Shown: positions 9,072 to 18,097 of the stretch, in pieces
How the letters are laid out: each line of letters starts with the position of its first letter
Position numbering within the stretch: position 1 is the first letter of the stretch
Assembly (NCBI GenBank): GCA_016592635.1
Contig: AP023240.1
Span: forward strand, 930,001-994,000
Reading direction: 5' to 3'
DNA length: 64,000 bases
DNA from: Methyloprofundus sp.
GTDB lineage: Bacteria; Pseudomonadota; Gammaproteobacteria; Methylococcales; Methylomonadaceae
Notes under the pieces: model-generated
The model's database searches: none
What the model saw: only the letters and a program-made list of their open reading frames with translations
What the model was told of the DNA's origin: nothing
Translations under genes and position numbers: made by a program

Positions 9072-9422
9072 TCATTTCATAAAATACGGGGCATACCAAG
9101 GAAATGCCAACAAGAATAATATCAGTGTGGAGATAATCCAAAATGTCAATTTTTGTTTTTGATTATCAGCTAAAGCACATGTCTCATCGGCTTCACAGTC
9201 ACTGGTATCTAAGTAAAGCTGACGATAACTGAGCCCTACAAAAATCAAAGTAAGCACAATAAAAATAGGTCGGACTGCTGTAAAAGAAGTTAAGGTACTG
9301 ATCCATGCACCACTAATGCCTAGTGATAAAAGTAGCAAGGGCACAACACAACAAACCGAAGCACCTACGGCTGCGAGTACCGCACCGATGTTCAGCCAAG
9401 GTTTTTTCTCATCTATTGCCAT
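9072..9422 (-). CDS. merT: Mercuric transport protein MerT
   Basis: About 116 residues with three predicted inner-membrane helices: GAVLAAVGASVCCVVPLLLL, then a second around VRPIFIVLTLIFVGLSY, then FWIISTLILFLLAFPW. The first helix carries the vicinal cysteine pair CC that receives Hg(II) from MerP. The cytoplasmic loop has the second pair (DCEADETCAL). These are MerT hallmarks. The ATG at 9422 (MAIDEKKPW) is taken as start because it lies downstream of the predicted promoter; the open frame upstream overlaps that promoter. No merA reductase follows. Confidence 0.88.
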   Translation of the reverse strand: MAIDEKKPWLNIGAVLAAVGASVCCVVPLLLLSLGISGAWISTLTSFTAVRPIFIVLTLIFVGLSYRQLYLDTSDCEADETCALADNQKQKLTFWIISTLILFLLAFPWYAPYFMK

Positions 9423-9459
9423 AATAACCACTCTGAAATAAAAGTTTAACAACAGTTTG

Positions 9460-9491
9460 ATTATAAAGTCTGTTCTATAGAACAGAGTCAA
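9460..9491 (-). promoter_or_regulatory. MerR-type operator-promoter of the mer operon
   Basis: On the minus strand a TTGACT -35 and a TATAAT -10 are separated by 20 bp, too long for ordinary sigma70 use. The spacer contains the perfect 16-bp palindrome CTGTTCTATAGAACAG. An overlong spacer filled with a dyad is the signature of promoters that MerR-family proteins untwist. The site lies about 38 bp before the merT start. Confidence 0.88.
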
Positions 9492-9496
9492 GGGCG

Positions 9497-9918
9497 TTAT
9501 TTATTTCCCTTATAGGCAATATTGTCAGATGTTTTTGTTGCAAGCGTATCGATAAGCGAGCAGTGCTCTGCCGATGTATTATGCTAACAGCCTTGCACCA
9601 AAGCATCCAAAACATTACGTAAAGCAATTAAATCCTTTATCTGCTCATCAATCTGCTGGTGTTTCTTTTCCGCAATTTTTTACACATCAGAGCAATGGTC
9701 ATTTTCCAGTGAGAATAATTCCAAAATTTCCTTTAAAGAAAAACCACATAACTACGCACACTTAATAAACTGAATTCTGCATATGGCACAGGTGGGTATA
9801 AGCGATAACCTGTAGCGGGCTTTGTGGGTTCATCTAATAGCCCTTTATGTTGATAATAACGAATTGTTTCTATCGTTACATTAGCTTGTTTGGCTAGTTT
9901 GCCAATGGTTAGTTGCAT
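9497..9918 (-). pseudogene. merR: merR, frameshifted and with three in-frame stops
   Basis: The N-terminus is intact (LTIGKLAKQANVTIETIRYY, then HKGLL), giving the MerR helix-turn-helix and wing. After GYRLYPP a one-base shift is needed to continue with RIQFIK, then GFSLKEILELFSLENDHC, the coupling helix KKHQQIDEQIKDLIALR, and the C-terminal GC and EHCSLI. Three stop codons (TAG, TAA, TAG) interrupt that second frame, each where a CAG or CAA glutamine codon would fit. The three cysteines that bind Hg(II) in MerR (DHC, QGC, EHC) are still present, so this was a genuine mercury sensor. As drawn it cannot make a full regulator, although the N-terminal 61 residues remain open. Confidence 0.8.
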
Positions 9919-12900
9919 GTAGTTTTAACTTATTCAAAGCATTCAGAGTTATAGAGTTGAAATTTAATTATAGCAAGCAAAATTTTCTATGATTACATCA
10001 AGCTAGCTATTTCTTGAGTATCACTCAAACCGTTCATTTTGGTGTTGTGATTTTTTTAGTTCCCATTCACGTTCCTGCCTGATTTCTTCTGCAAATATTG
10101 TCTCTTCTTGACAGGCCCATTCTGAGATAATTGGATTTTCATTAATCTTTAGGCCTGTAATTAACAATAGCCCTTTTTGCATAATATCAGCTTTTGAATC
10201 ACTCCAACAATTAGGCGTAAATGTTACTTTAAACTCGTTTAAAATAGTAGTGATATCAGGTGCTTTATTAATAATATCAAGAGCAAGCGATGTCCAGTTA
10301 GTTCTCCCATCTTTATTATTCTTATATGGAACTATAGATGAAGCTATAATGGCGTACCGTATTTTTGGTGCTATGTTGCACCATTCAATAATGATAGTAT
10401 CATCAATTTTTTCTATTGGACTCTTTGTTAAATCTGCATCTTGCCGTAAATGCGTATATTGAAATAAATTGTTATGTTTAGCAATTGAACCTAAAAAGAA
10501 ATCTAAAAAAGCGGTTGGCTGAATTGTAGCTATTGCACTTAATATTAATTCAAAATCATAAGAACAAGCTCTATTATTATTGAATGTATCTGCTAGATTT
10601 CCACATAAAATTTCTGCATTAGTTTGGGCAGAAGTTCCAACATAGCATGCACTAACAATCTTACCCAATTTATACTCCACTAGGCTTGAATAACTAGGTT
10701 CTAAAGAAATACGTAAAAGTATTTTTTGCCCAAAAGAAGCCATATTATGAGATAAATTAATATTCTCATTCTTTGCTCTATAAAGCCTCGTTGAAAAAAT
10801 GTTAATTGCAACAACTATTCCGTCGGGCTTTGAAGCAATCAAAGTTAATAGGGTAGATAAATCTTTGTCATTTATAGTTTTATCTCTTTCCCACCCAGCA
10901 AGGTATTGATATGAATGTATAGGAGCCATACCATATGAAAGTGATTTCTTTAAGCGCTGGATCCCTTCGTGATTTATTTCTACAGCTGTCTGAAGCTCTA
11001 TAAATGCATAGCCTAAAATAGGGTCAGTAACCGCTTCATTAAGCATAGTTTCCGATAATTCTGTATTAATTAAAGAGACTTGGTGAAGAAAGCCGCAAAG
11101 CACATGATAAATACATTTTTCACGGCCAATAAGTTCCAATTGTTCTCTGAAAAGCCGCCATATTTTAATAATATCAGTACATCCTTCAGCTAAGCCCACT
11201 CCAAAGATGTGTAGCCTTGCACCATCAATAGTTAATATTTCGGGTAATAATGTAGTAAAAACAAGCTCATTAAGAACTACTTGCTTCCCCAAACTACGAG
11301 TTTTTCTATCGATTTGGTCATACCCATCAATTACTACTCTCTCTTCAAAATCAGCAAAATCAAATAAACTATTATGAGATGAAAGTGCGTAGATTCTTAC
11401 TTTTTCTAGTAGACTTTTGGGAGCTAATAGCTCTTCCATTTTTTGTAATCGAATTAAAAGGCTCTGCTCCATATTTTCCGCATCAAGCCTAATTATTGCT
11501 CGAACAGATACCCACCCTTCATTCCAAGTATGTTTTTTTGTGATTTTTTGGACTGCCTCTTCAAGCTCATCAAATAAGTAGGCTTTTATCCAAAGCCCTC
11601 TAAATTTTTCTGCTAAAAGTTTTTTAATCTTATCCGACAATAATGGCATAGTTTCTGAACTTACTAATTGAATAGAAAAATCAACAAATAAGCTATACCA
11701 GATTTTTATATCTTTACCTGTAGAAGGGGAGTAGCCATAATTTCTAGAACGCGCACCAAAGTCAAAGCCATGTAGAGAACTGAAGTGCCATGCTTCCAAA
11801 GCCGCATCTAACAATAACAAGCCAAGTTCTTGTTGCTCTTCAACTCTTGAATCTAACAAGCGTTTAATGATAACTAAACGTTGATCTGCTGAAGCATGTG
11901 TTCCAGAAAGGTATAAATGAAAAAGTGATTTCAACATGCTTCTTATTGAATTACTTTTTTCATCTGGCTTCTCAGAGAGCGCAAAGCGACATAGCAGTTG
12001 AGTACATCGCTCAAATAATGCTGCATCATAAGCTAAAGAGCGTAATAATTGAGTATATGTTAGAAAGTACTTGTTACCTCTAGAAGTAAATTCCCTCCCT
12101 TTATTTTTATCAATAGCAGCGCGTTCAAAAGCTAAAAGGCTTGCTTCTGGATTAATGGGAGCAATGTTTTTAAATATTGCCATTTCTAGGTCATTAAGGT
12201 TACTTACATTGGCTAACATACCCTCAGAAGATAGCCATCTTGTTGCAATATCTATAGCTATTTCACAATCATGTAGATAACTTAATCTTCGTGAAAATGA
12301 TTGTAATAGCCTTTCAGCACCACCTTGTTCAAATGTATCAAGAATAGTATCAAGAGGAATGTTTTCTAAGGCCTTCTGAGCCAATCTAGTTGCTATTGCA
12401 TGTGGTAAAACAGCTCGCCATACACTTCGTTGTTGAATTAAATCACGCCTTTTAAGTTCTGTAATATTTGCATATAATTGTTGAATAGATATATTAGTCA
12501 ATAAAGAAAGTAGTTTGAGTTCTAGGTTTAGATTTTTACTCGTTCGACAATCAAAAGAATAGACTAATGAACAAACTTCAGCAGAGTGTTGTAGGTGGTT
12601 GTCTAGGTTATTGCGTTGTAGAAAAAGGCGGTTAAAAAGGTCATTATCTTTTAGATTTGCAAGCGTTTGCCCTTTATTTACAGTGTTTGCTAGAGAAATT
12701 GCAATTCTGGCATTGCCACCTGAAAAACTAGCAATCTTATAAGCATCAACTGGACTAATGTAAGAAAATCGTTCTTGAATTAATTTCTCAATTAGCCTAT
12801 CAGAAGCTTGCTCAAGTTTAAATACGTTGGTTTCTTCTGGTTGATCCTCGCGAACATCATATTCAACTGTAATAAGGCTAACCAAACTATTAGGATTTAT

Positions 12901-13108
12901 ACATAGGCTGGTTAAACGGCGGTGTAAATCTGGCGGGCAATTATCAATAACTAGGATACTAGGGATTTGTGTGGCAATAATGCGTTGGGCAAAAGTAACT
13001 GGCTCTGGAAAAGGGCTAGCACTAATATCGGTATAAAAAACTTGTGATTGGTTCAGTGGTTCTTCACCAACTCGACCATCAAATAAAACTTGAAGAAACC
13101 TTGTCTTA

Positions 13109-14430
13109 GGACTCAGGATTTAATTAAACCCGAAACCACTGAACTATCAGGAACTGCAGTATAGTTCCATTGAGGTAAAAATTCATCAAACTGAATCCTC
13201 ATATTTTCCTTGAAACCATCAGATACTTTACGACCCGTTTCAAACGTTTTATTCAGGATGTTGGTAACCACTTTTAGACCCGTAGAAGTTTTGGTTTTCG
13301 CCATTAAATGATTGACCAGTTCAACACTTTTGAAAATGACACCTTGGCATGCTTTTGTAACATGAGGAAACAAGAGATGTTCAATTGGGTTGTACTTGGA
13401 TGTATACGGTGGGTAGTGTGCAATACGAATCTCAAGGTTAAGTTCATCGGATAATTTTTGCAACTCTTCTTTAAACAGGTAATAACGTGCATTATTGCTC
13501 CCTCCGCAATCACACAACAACAAGAGCGACTTTACCCCAGGGTATTCATACCTCCCATATTCCAACCACCACAAGCGGATGCATTCAGCAGCAAATTCCG
13601 ATGTATCACGACTGGTTCCGAGCCTGATATATCCTATGTTTTGCTTGATGTCATATAGTCCATGCGGCGTGATTTTTCCTTCTGCCTGTGATGGAAAATC
13701 ATGGTCATTTACACGAATGACACCTTGCGTATAGAGCTTCCCCGCACGATAGAAATTACCGATTAATTCTTTTTTTTAACATCCATGCTTAATACGGGAA
13801 GTCCTTTTTCTGTGTAGTCTTGTTTAAGTCGAGCAATATTTTTAAATTGCTCGTCACGGTGGGGGATATTCTTTTTTCCTGCTTCAACCTTAAAGGCTTG
13901 GCGAGGGCGAAAATCATGCTTTTCAAGGAGCTGATCAACAACCGTAACACTCACTGCATAGCCTTTTTTCATGATCTGTTCGGAAATTTCGGGGCGTGAC
14001 AAATTTGTCCATTTGATTGTTTCATCCATGGGCGAGCCTGCGGTATGCTCTTTTATTACTTCTAAAAAGGCATCCTCCAACCCTTCTGTTGTGTCCAGCA
14101 TAAGTTTGCGCCCTGCACCCGATTGGCGAATGCGTGAACTCTCATTAGAAAGCTCTGCATTTAATTCCCGCAATCCTCGTGTAATGGTTCGGTCGTCACA
14201 CTGCAAAATAGAACGAATATAAGTGACTCCACCATACCCTAATTTTGTTGCCTCAATTGCTGCATAACGGCGACGATCTTTTTCCGATAGGCTATTATAA
14301 AAATTGAGTATTTGGGATTCTATTTCTGGGGAGTAAGCTTGTATCATCATGACTAAATAGGATACCCTATCCATTGATTATTGCCAAAAATTATTGGAGG
14401 TTGGTTTCGGGTGTTATTTAATCCGCATTC
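13109..14430 (-). mobile_element. ISAzo13-family insertion sequence, complete
   Basis: A 1322-bp element with imperfect terminal inverted repeats of about 28 bp sharing the inner block (A)CCCGAAACC and the outer GGATT-AAAT region. It is flanked by a 4-bp direct repeat, CTTA, at 13105-13108 and 14431-14434. It contains one transposase gene that nearly fills it, and the transposase stop codon lies in the terminal repeat. It interrupts the nuclease-STAND gene. Confidence 0.88.
13113..14350 (-). CDS. ISAzo13-family transposase, needs a -1 shift to be read through
   Basis: The first frame (13763-14350, starting MMIQAYSPEIESQ) carries the N-terminal helix-turn-helix part and ends just after LPVLSMDVKKKN. 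The second frame continues KKKELIGNFYRAGKLY, then PHGLYDIKQNIGYI and LLLLCDCGGSNNARYYLFKE. It ends with HYPPYTSKYNPIEHLLFPHV and the terminal QWNYTAVP, giving a DDE catalytic domain. Together they give about 412 residues, normal for the family. At the junction the coding strand reads GTT followed by eight A and a G, which contains the slippery heptamer A_AAA_AAG. Either programmed -1 frameshifting or loss of one A explains the break. Confidence 0.85.
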
Positions 14431-15298
14431 CTTACCAACACCAGAAAGTCCTACCAGACGAACTGATGATTTAGGGTTATGTAGGAGACTGTGAAGGCAA
14501 TTTATCCCATCAACAACCGATAATCCATCAGTTTTTGTATCGCCTCCATTGTTGATTCTGATTTTTTCATCTAATAGGTATTCTTCTTCAGTATCTCCAC
14601 GTACATTTGCCCAATTAGCATAGGGCTGCCAGCCTTGAATAGGGTTTCCTAACTTCTCTCTTACCCACAAAATAAGTGACGGGTGGCTTCTCACCCAAGA
14701 AGCAATACGCTCTCGATCATAAAAATCAGTTTTAAGGCTAGATGCCTTAGAACAATCAGTTAATGCTTCACGCATTGCATTATTGCGGTTAATAAGTGCA
14801 GATGCAGATGTTGACCCAGCACTACTAATTATAATATATGCACCGTTTGAATTTGCTAGCTCTTGAATAATGGGAATTAACTTTCCTGCTTGCTGCATTT
14901 CTTTAATAATTGCAGCGCGTGGCATATCTGGCTTTTTAACTTGAAACCCTGTCATACCTCTAGGAATAAAATTATCAGGTGGAAGTGATATTGAAATATC
15001 AACTCTTACATCAATTCCACCATCTTTAGCATTCTGGTGGCCTCCCCAGGTTACTCCCGCAGTAGGTAATTTATTTATTCTTAGTTCTGCTTCACAAAGT
15101 AGTCCAATCAATGAGCGTAGATCAACATCAGTTAGTTCGCTAATTTCTTTACCAGTTATTTCAAGCATATTTTTCAAAGGTAGAGGGTAAAAATTCATCA
15201 ATAAATAAATTTACATGAAAGTGGGATGTTTTATTTCAACAATTTTTTCATGCTTTGAAGTATGACTTATTATATTCTCGCTGGTTCCCCAAGATTCC

Positions 15299-15601
15299 CT
15301 ATGCAATCACCTCAATCCCTTTTCTATCAACTATAGAAAGTAATTTTAGAGTTGCCCCACTTGGCTTGCTTTCCCCTTGCTCCCATTTTTTTACAGCTCT
15401 GTCTGATACATTTAGATACGCTGCAAATACCGCTTGACTAAGGCCTGCTTTTTTTCTAATTAAACTAATTTGTTTGGCGGTATAGTTTGGTACTGGAGGT
15501 AGCGATTTTACATTAAATTTTCTTAAGGTTATTTTATCTATTGCTTCCACTTCATAGAGATCCGCTGCCATTTCACTTATTGTTTCTTGGACATTATTCA
15601 T
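15299..15601 (-). CDS. HigA/NadS-like antitoxin, HTH regulator
   Basis: 100 residues. The C-terminal half is an XRE-type helix-turn-helix (QISLIRKKAGLSQAVFAAYL, then NVSDRAVKKWEQGESKPSG). The N-terminal half is a short acidic helical segment that would contact the toxin. It overlaps the toxin gene by 8 bp and is second in the operon, the toxin-first order typical of higBA/relE-nadS pairs. Such antitoxins neutralise the toxin and repress their own promoter. Residues KWEQG and KLL are family hallmarks. Confidence 0.88.
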   Translation of the reverse strand: MNNVQETISEMAADLYEVEAIDKITLRKFNVKSLPPVPNYTAKQISLIRKKAGLSQAVFAAYLNVSDRAVKKWEQGESKPSGATLKLLSIVDRKGIEVIA

Positions 15602-15968
15602 TTAAAAATACCTCGATTAAACTTTGCTTTTTGGTTAAAGCAACAAGTTGTTTGTCACTTAAGTTAAGAAAGGCTTCGGCCATTGTCTTAAATGCTTCCA
15701 GTTCATTTTTTGTAATATTCCCTATATCTCCCTTGGTAAAGCCATGTGCAAATATTGCTGTATCCCCTACCTTCATTAAAAGTATAGTTCGATAGGCTCC
15801 ACGCTTACCTCGACCTTGTACTCCGATCCTTTTTTTGTACACATGACCTCCTAAATTTGCATCCATAAGCCCTTTCTGAGTTTCAATTATGGCCTTCTTC
15901 AGGTCGCCATCACTTATTCTTTGCTTTTTAGCCCATTTTATAAAGGTTTTATATTTGAATACTCTCAT
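15594..15968 (-). CDS. RelE/HigB-type toxin
   Basis: 124 residues starting MRVFKYKTFIKWAKKQRISD. The sequence matches the RelE-family toxins that pair with NadS-like antitoxins: an N-terminal helix (DGDLKKAIIETQKGL), then GGHVYKKRIGVQGRGKRGAYR with the basic catalytic surface, and FAHGFTKGDIGNITKNEL. Such proteins cleave mRNA on the ribosome. It overlaps the antitoxin start by 8 bp. It is located beside the broken STAND gene, consistent with a defence/stability pocket. Confidence 0.88.
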   Translation of the reverse strand: MRVFKYKTFIKWAKKQRISDGDLKKAIIETQKGLMDANLGGHVYKKRIGVQGRGKRGAYRTILLMKVGDTAIFAHGFTKGDIGNITKNELEAFKTMAEAFLNLSDKQLVALTKKQSLIEVFLNE

Positions 15969-16103
15969 ATTTTGACAGCTCCTTTTTGTAATAATATACC
16001 CCTAGGTTCACCACTTCAAGGTTAAACATTATCGTTCTGGGTTCTTGTTTATTCCCTATGAACCATGTGCTCTCCTTATTGAGAAAACGAAATATCAATA
16101 TTT

Positions 16104-16171
16104 TACGATATATCGTCACCAAGTATCGTAATTATTATACATTAGCAATTACAATGTATGTCGTAACATAC
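16104..16171. promoter_or_regulatory. Palindrome cluster between the toxin operon and the redox operon
   Basis: The 291-bp divergent intergenic region holds three dyads: the perfect 12-mer ACGATATATCGT (16105-16116), TACGATA/TATCGTA (16104-16130), and GTATGT-cgta-ACATAC (16156-16171). These are good candidates for operator sites of the antitoxin and/or a regulator of the downstream operon; which protein binds is unknown. Confidence 0.4.
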
Positions 16172-16259
16172 TGAACTTAAAAAACTAAAATTCAATTAAT
16201 CATTCTGGCACAACTTCTGCAATAGTTATTATGTTTCACAACTATTCAGGGTCAAGATC

Positions 16260-16763
16260 ATGTCAGAATTTATCACGCATACTCTAGAAACAGTTCCACA
16301 AGTCTCGCGCACTTTATTACAAAACACCGAAAAGCAATTAGGATTTATTCCTATAATCCGTGCTCCTGTACCGCCTTTTACTTTAGCAACGGCGACTGAA
16401 AAAGTGCAACTTGCTGAAAATGGTTGGAACAGTAAGGCGCCAGAAAAAGTGGCTAGTGCTTATACCTTGGATTGTCAGTGGCGTAATCGCGCGGAAATAT
16501 TCTCAGGGCGCGAACGTATTATCGAATTTTTAAGCCGTAAATGGGCTAAGGAATTGGACTACAAATTAAAGAAGGATTTGTGGTGCTTTGCTGACAATCG
16601 TATTGCGGTCACTTTTCGTTATGAATGGCATGACTTGGCAGGGCAGTGGTATCGATCTTATGGTAATGAACTATGGGAGTTTGCAGCCAATGGTTTAATG
16701 CAACGTCGCATAGCCAGTATTAATGACTTAAGTATGACTGAGTCAGAACGCGAAATATTTTAA
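16260..16763 (+). CDS. DUF1348 / NTF2-like protein with a peroxidase-like N-terminal extension
   Basis: 167 residues. From about residue 38 ([20 protein letters not shown]) to the end it is a DUF1348 protein, an NTF2/SnoaL-fold family, with the typical [23 protein letters not shown] and RIASINDL segments. The first 35 residues ([20 protein letters not shown], then QLGFIP) do not belong to that family. They resemble the N-terminus of AhpD/carboxymuconolactone-decarboxylase-type peroxidases. This looks like the product of a deletion that joined two adjacent genes. It is the first gene of a redox operon, 15 bp before glutaredoxin. Function is unassigned; a role in organic electrophile or peroxide handling is inferred from neighbours. 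Confidence 0.75.
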   Translation: MSEFITHTLETVPQVSRTLLQNTEKQLGFIPIIRAPVPPFTLATATEKVQLAENGWNSKAPEKVASAYTLDCQWRNRAEIFSGRERIIEFLSRKWAKELDYKLKKDLWCFADNRIAVTFRYEWHDLAGQWYRSYGNELWEFAANGLMQRRIASINDLSMTESEREIF

Positions 16764-16778
16764 ATAAAGGAGTACACA

Positions 16779-17039
16779 ATGAGCAACATTACCGTATTAA
16801 CCAGTTCAACATGCAGTTATTGCGCTGCCGCCAAAAACTTATTGCAGCAAAACAATATCGAATATCAAGAAATTGATCTTCTGCAAGGTGGCGAACAAGC
16901 TCAGGAACTTTTAGCAAAAAGTGGTCAGCGTACCGTGCCACAAATTTTTATTGATGCAAAACCCATCGGTGGTTTCACCGAATTAGCACAACTATTTAGT
17001 CAACAAGAGTTTGATATAAATCAATTGCAAACTCTTTAA
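16779..17039 (+). CDS. grxC: Glutaredoxin, GrxC-type
   Basis: 86 residues of thioredoxin fold. It has a dithiol CSYC active site (residues 11-14), the cis-proline segment TVPQIFID, and the GGFTEL glutathione-binding loop. It reduces disulfides and mixed glutathione disulfides in the cytoplasm. A GGAG ribosome site precedes the ATG. It is flanked by the DUF1348 gene (15 bp) and the GST gene (27 bp), indicating one glutathione-linked operon. Confidence 0.93.
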   Translation: MSNITVLTSSTCSYCAAAKNLLQQNNIEYQEIDLLQGGEQAQELLAKSGQRTVPQIFIDAKPIGGFTELAQLFSQQEFDINQLQTL

Positions 17040-17066
17040 TTTTTACAATTCTTATCGGAGAATATT

Positions 17067-17690
17067 ATGTCTACTATTACCCTTTACCGCCACCCGTTAT
17101 CTGGTCACGCTCACCGTGTGCAGTTGTTTTTATCCATTTTGGGCTTAGATACTGAACTGGTTGATATTGATTTAATGCAAGGTGAGCATAAACAAGCTGC
17201 ATTTCTTAAAAAAAATGCATTTGGGCAAGTACCTGTTTTAGAAGATGGTGATGTTACCATTGCTGATTCCAATGCCATATTAGTTTATCTCGCCAGTCAG
17301 TATGACCAAACACATACTTGGTTGCCAATTGAACCTGCTAAAGCGGCAGCTGTGCAACGTTTTTTGTCTGTTGCTGCTGGCCCTGTTGCGAGTGGTCCTG
17401 GTACGGCTCGTTTGATTAATCTTTTTGGGGCGCAATTAGATCACCCGAAAGCGATTGAGACAGCGCACAATCTGTTCAAAATTTTGGATAAACATTTAGC
17501 AGCACAAGATTGGTTAGTTAGCGATACACCCACTATCGCGGATTTAGCGAACTATACCTATATCGCACATGCGCCAGAGGGTGATGTTGCATTGCAAGAT
17601 TATCAAAATATCAAAGCGTGGTTACAGCGTATTGAGCATTTAACAGGTTTTGTACCAATGCAAGCTTCTAAAGTGGGTTTGGCTGCTTAA
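17067..17690 (+). CDS. Glutathione S-transferase family protein
   Basis: 207 residues. The N-terminal thioredoxin-like domain (1-80) contains YRHPLSGHAHRVQLFLSIL and the FGQVPVLEDGDVTIADSNAI glutathione-contact motif, in which the serine of the D-S pair binds the gamma-glutamyl group. The C-terminal all-helical domain has the usual SDTPTIADLANYTYIAHAPE N-capping box. It should conjugate or reduce electrophiles using glutathione. It belongs to the operon interrupted after it by the nested insertion sequences; the large flavin/2Fe-2S oxidoreductase beyond them is probably a former operon member. Confidence 0.92.
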   Translation: MSTITLYRHPLSGHAHRVQLFLSILGLDTELVDIDLMQGEHKQAAFLKKNAFGQVPVLEDGDVTIADSNAILVYLASQYDQTHTWLPIEPAKAAAVQRFLSVAAGPVASGPGTARLINLFGAQLDHPKAIETAHNLFKILDKHLAAQDWLVSDTPTIADLANYTYIAHAPEGDVALQDYQNIKAWLQRIEHLTGFVPMQASKVGLAA

Positions 17691-17831
17691 GGTATTTTAG
17701 TACGTAGCTTTCAGGTGAAGTACGAGTTCAAATACCAATGCGACCTGTTGTAGGTTCCTCATCTGCAAGTTACCACACTGGGTAAAAAATCAAAAAGTAT
17801 ATGTGACAAATACCTATTTGGTAAAAAAGTG

Positions 17832-17872
17832 TTGGGTTACGTTATCTGCGCTTCGCTAGATAAGCTAACCCA
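17832..17872. repeat. REP-like palindrome, landing site of the IS110 element
   Basis: TGGGTTA and TAACCCA enclose a GC-containing inner part with CTTCGCTAGATAAGC. A near copy occurs at 61699-61735. The insertion element begins immediately after it, and the sequence on the far side (ACCTACGATAATAC) is what would be expected to follow. Confidence 0.6.
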
Positions 17873-18097
17873 TATATGGACTCCTCAGTTATTGCAAGCC
17901 AAGTTTTCAATTTTTAGTGACATTAACAGTGAACAAGATTGCAGCCATATATTCGGTCTCTAATAGAGGCTTTATTGCCTCAGGACTCCTGATGAATCTA
18001 TTCGCATACTTTTGACCCTAACAACCTACCGGCCTCGCAATGGGCTCTCTGGGTTAGACGGGTTTTCTGTAAGCGCTCAATAGAGCACGTACTTGCC

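Larger units (their letters stand above)
10021..15198 (-). pseudogene. Nuclease-STAND NTPase gene interrupted by an ISAzo13-family insertion
   Basis: Two separated open frames belong to one gene. The 5' part (14435-15198) begins near MLEITGKEISELTDVDLRSL and carries a GGIDVRV...GFQVKKP pattern compatible with a PD-(D/E)xK (Mrr-like) nuclease. It then reaches the Walker A loop GLSGVGK, where the insertion lies. The 3' part (10021-13108) resumes with TRFLQVLFDG, has a Walker B-like PSILVIDNC, then a winged-helix/helical region and a long C-terminal helical-repeat arm. Removing the insertion and one 4-bp target duplication rejoins GVGK with TRF and restores one frame of about 1284 residues. The design (nuclease effector, STAND ATPase, sensor arm) resembles Avs-type antiphage proteins; this is inference. 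In its present state the protein is cut inside the P-loop and is presumably inactive. Confidence 0.8.

Noticed and set aside
9574..9765. 63-codon plus-strand frame
   Set aside because: It is antisense to merR, whose conserved MerR residues on the minus strand explain the DNA.
13763..14374. Transposase first frame taken as a separate functional gene starting at 14374
   Set aside because: The ATG at 14350 fits better inside the IS, and the frame clearly continues after the A-tract; it is part of one transposase.
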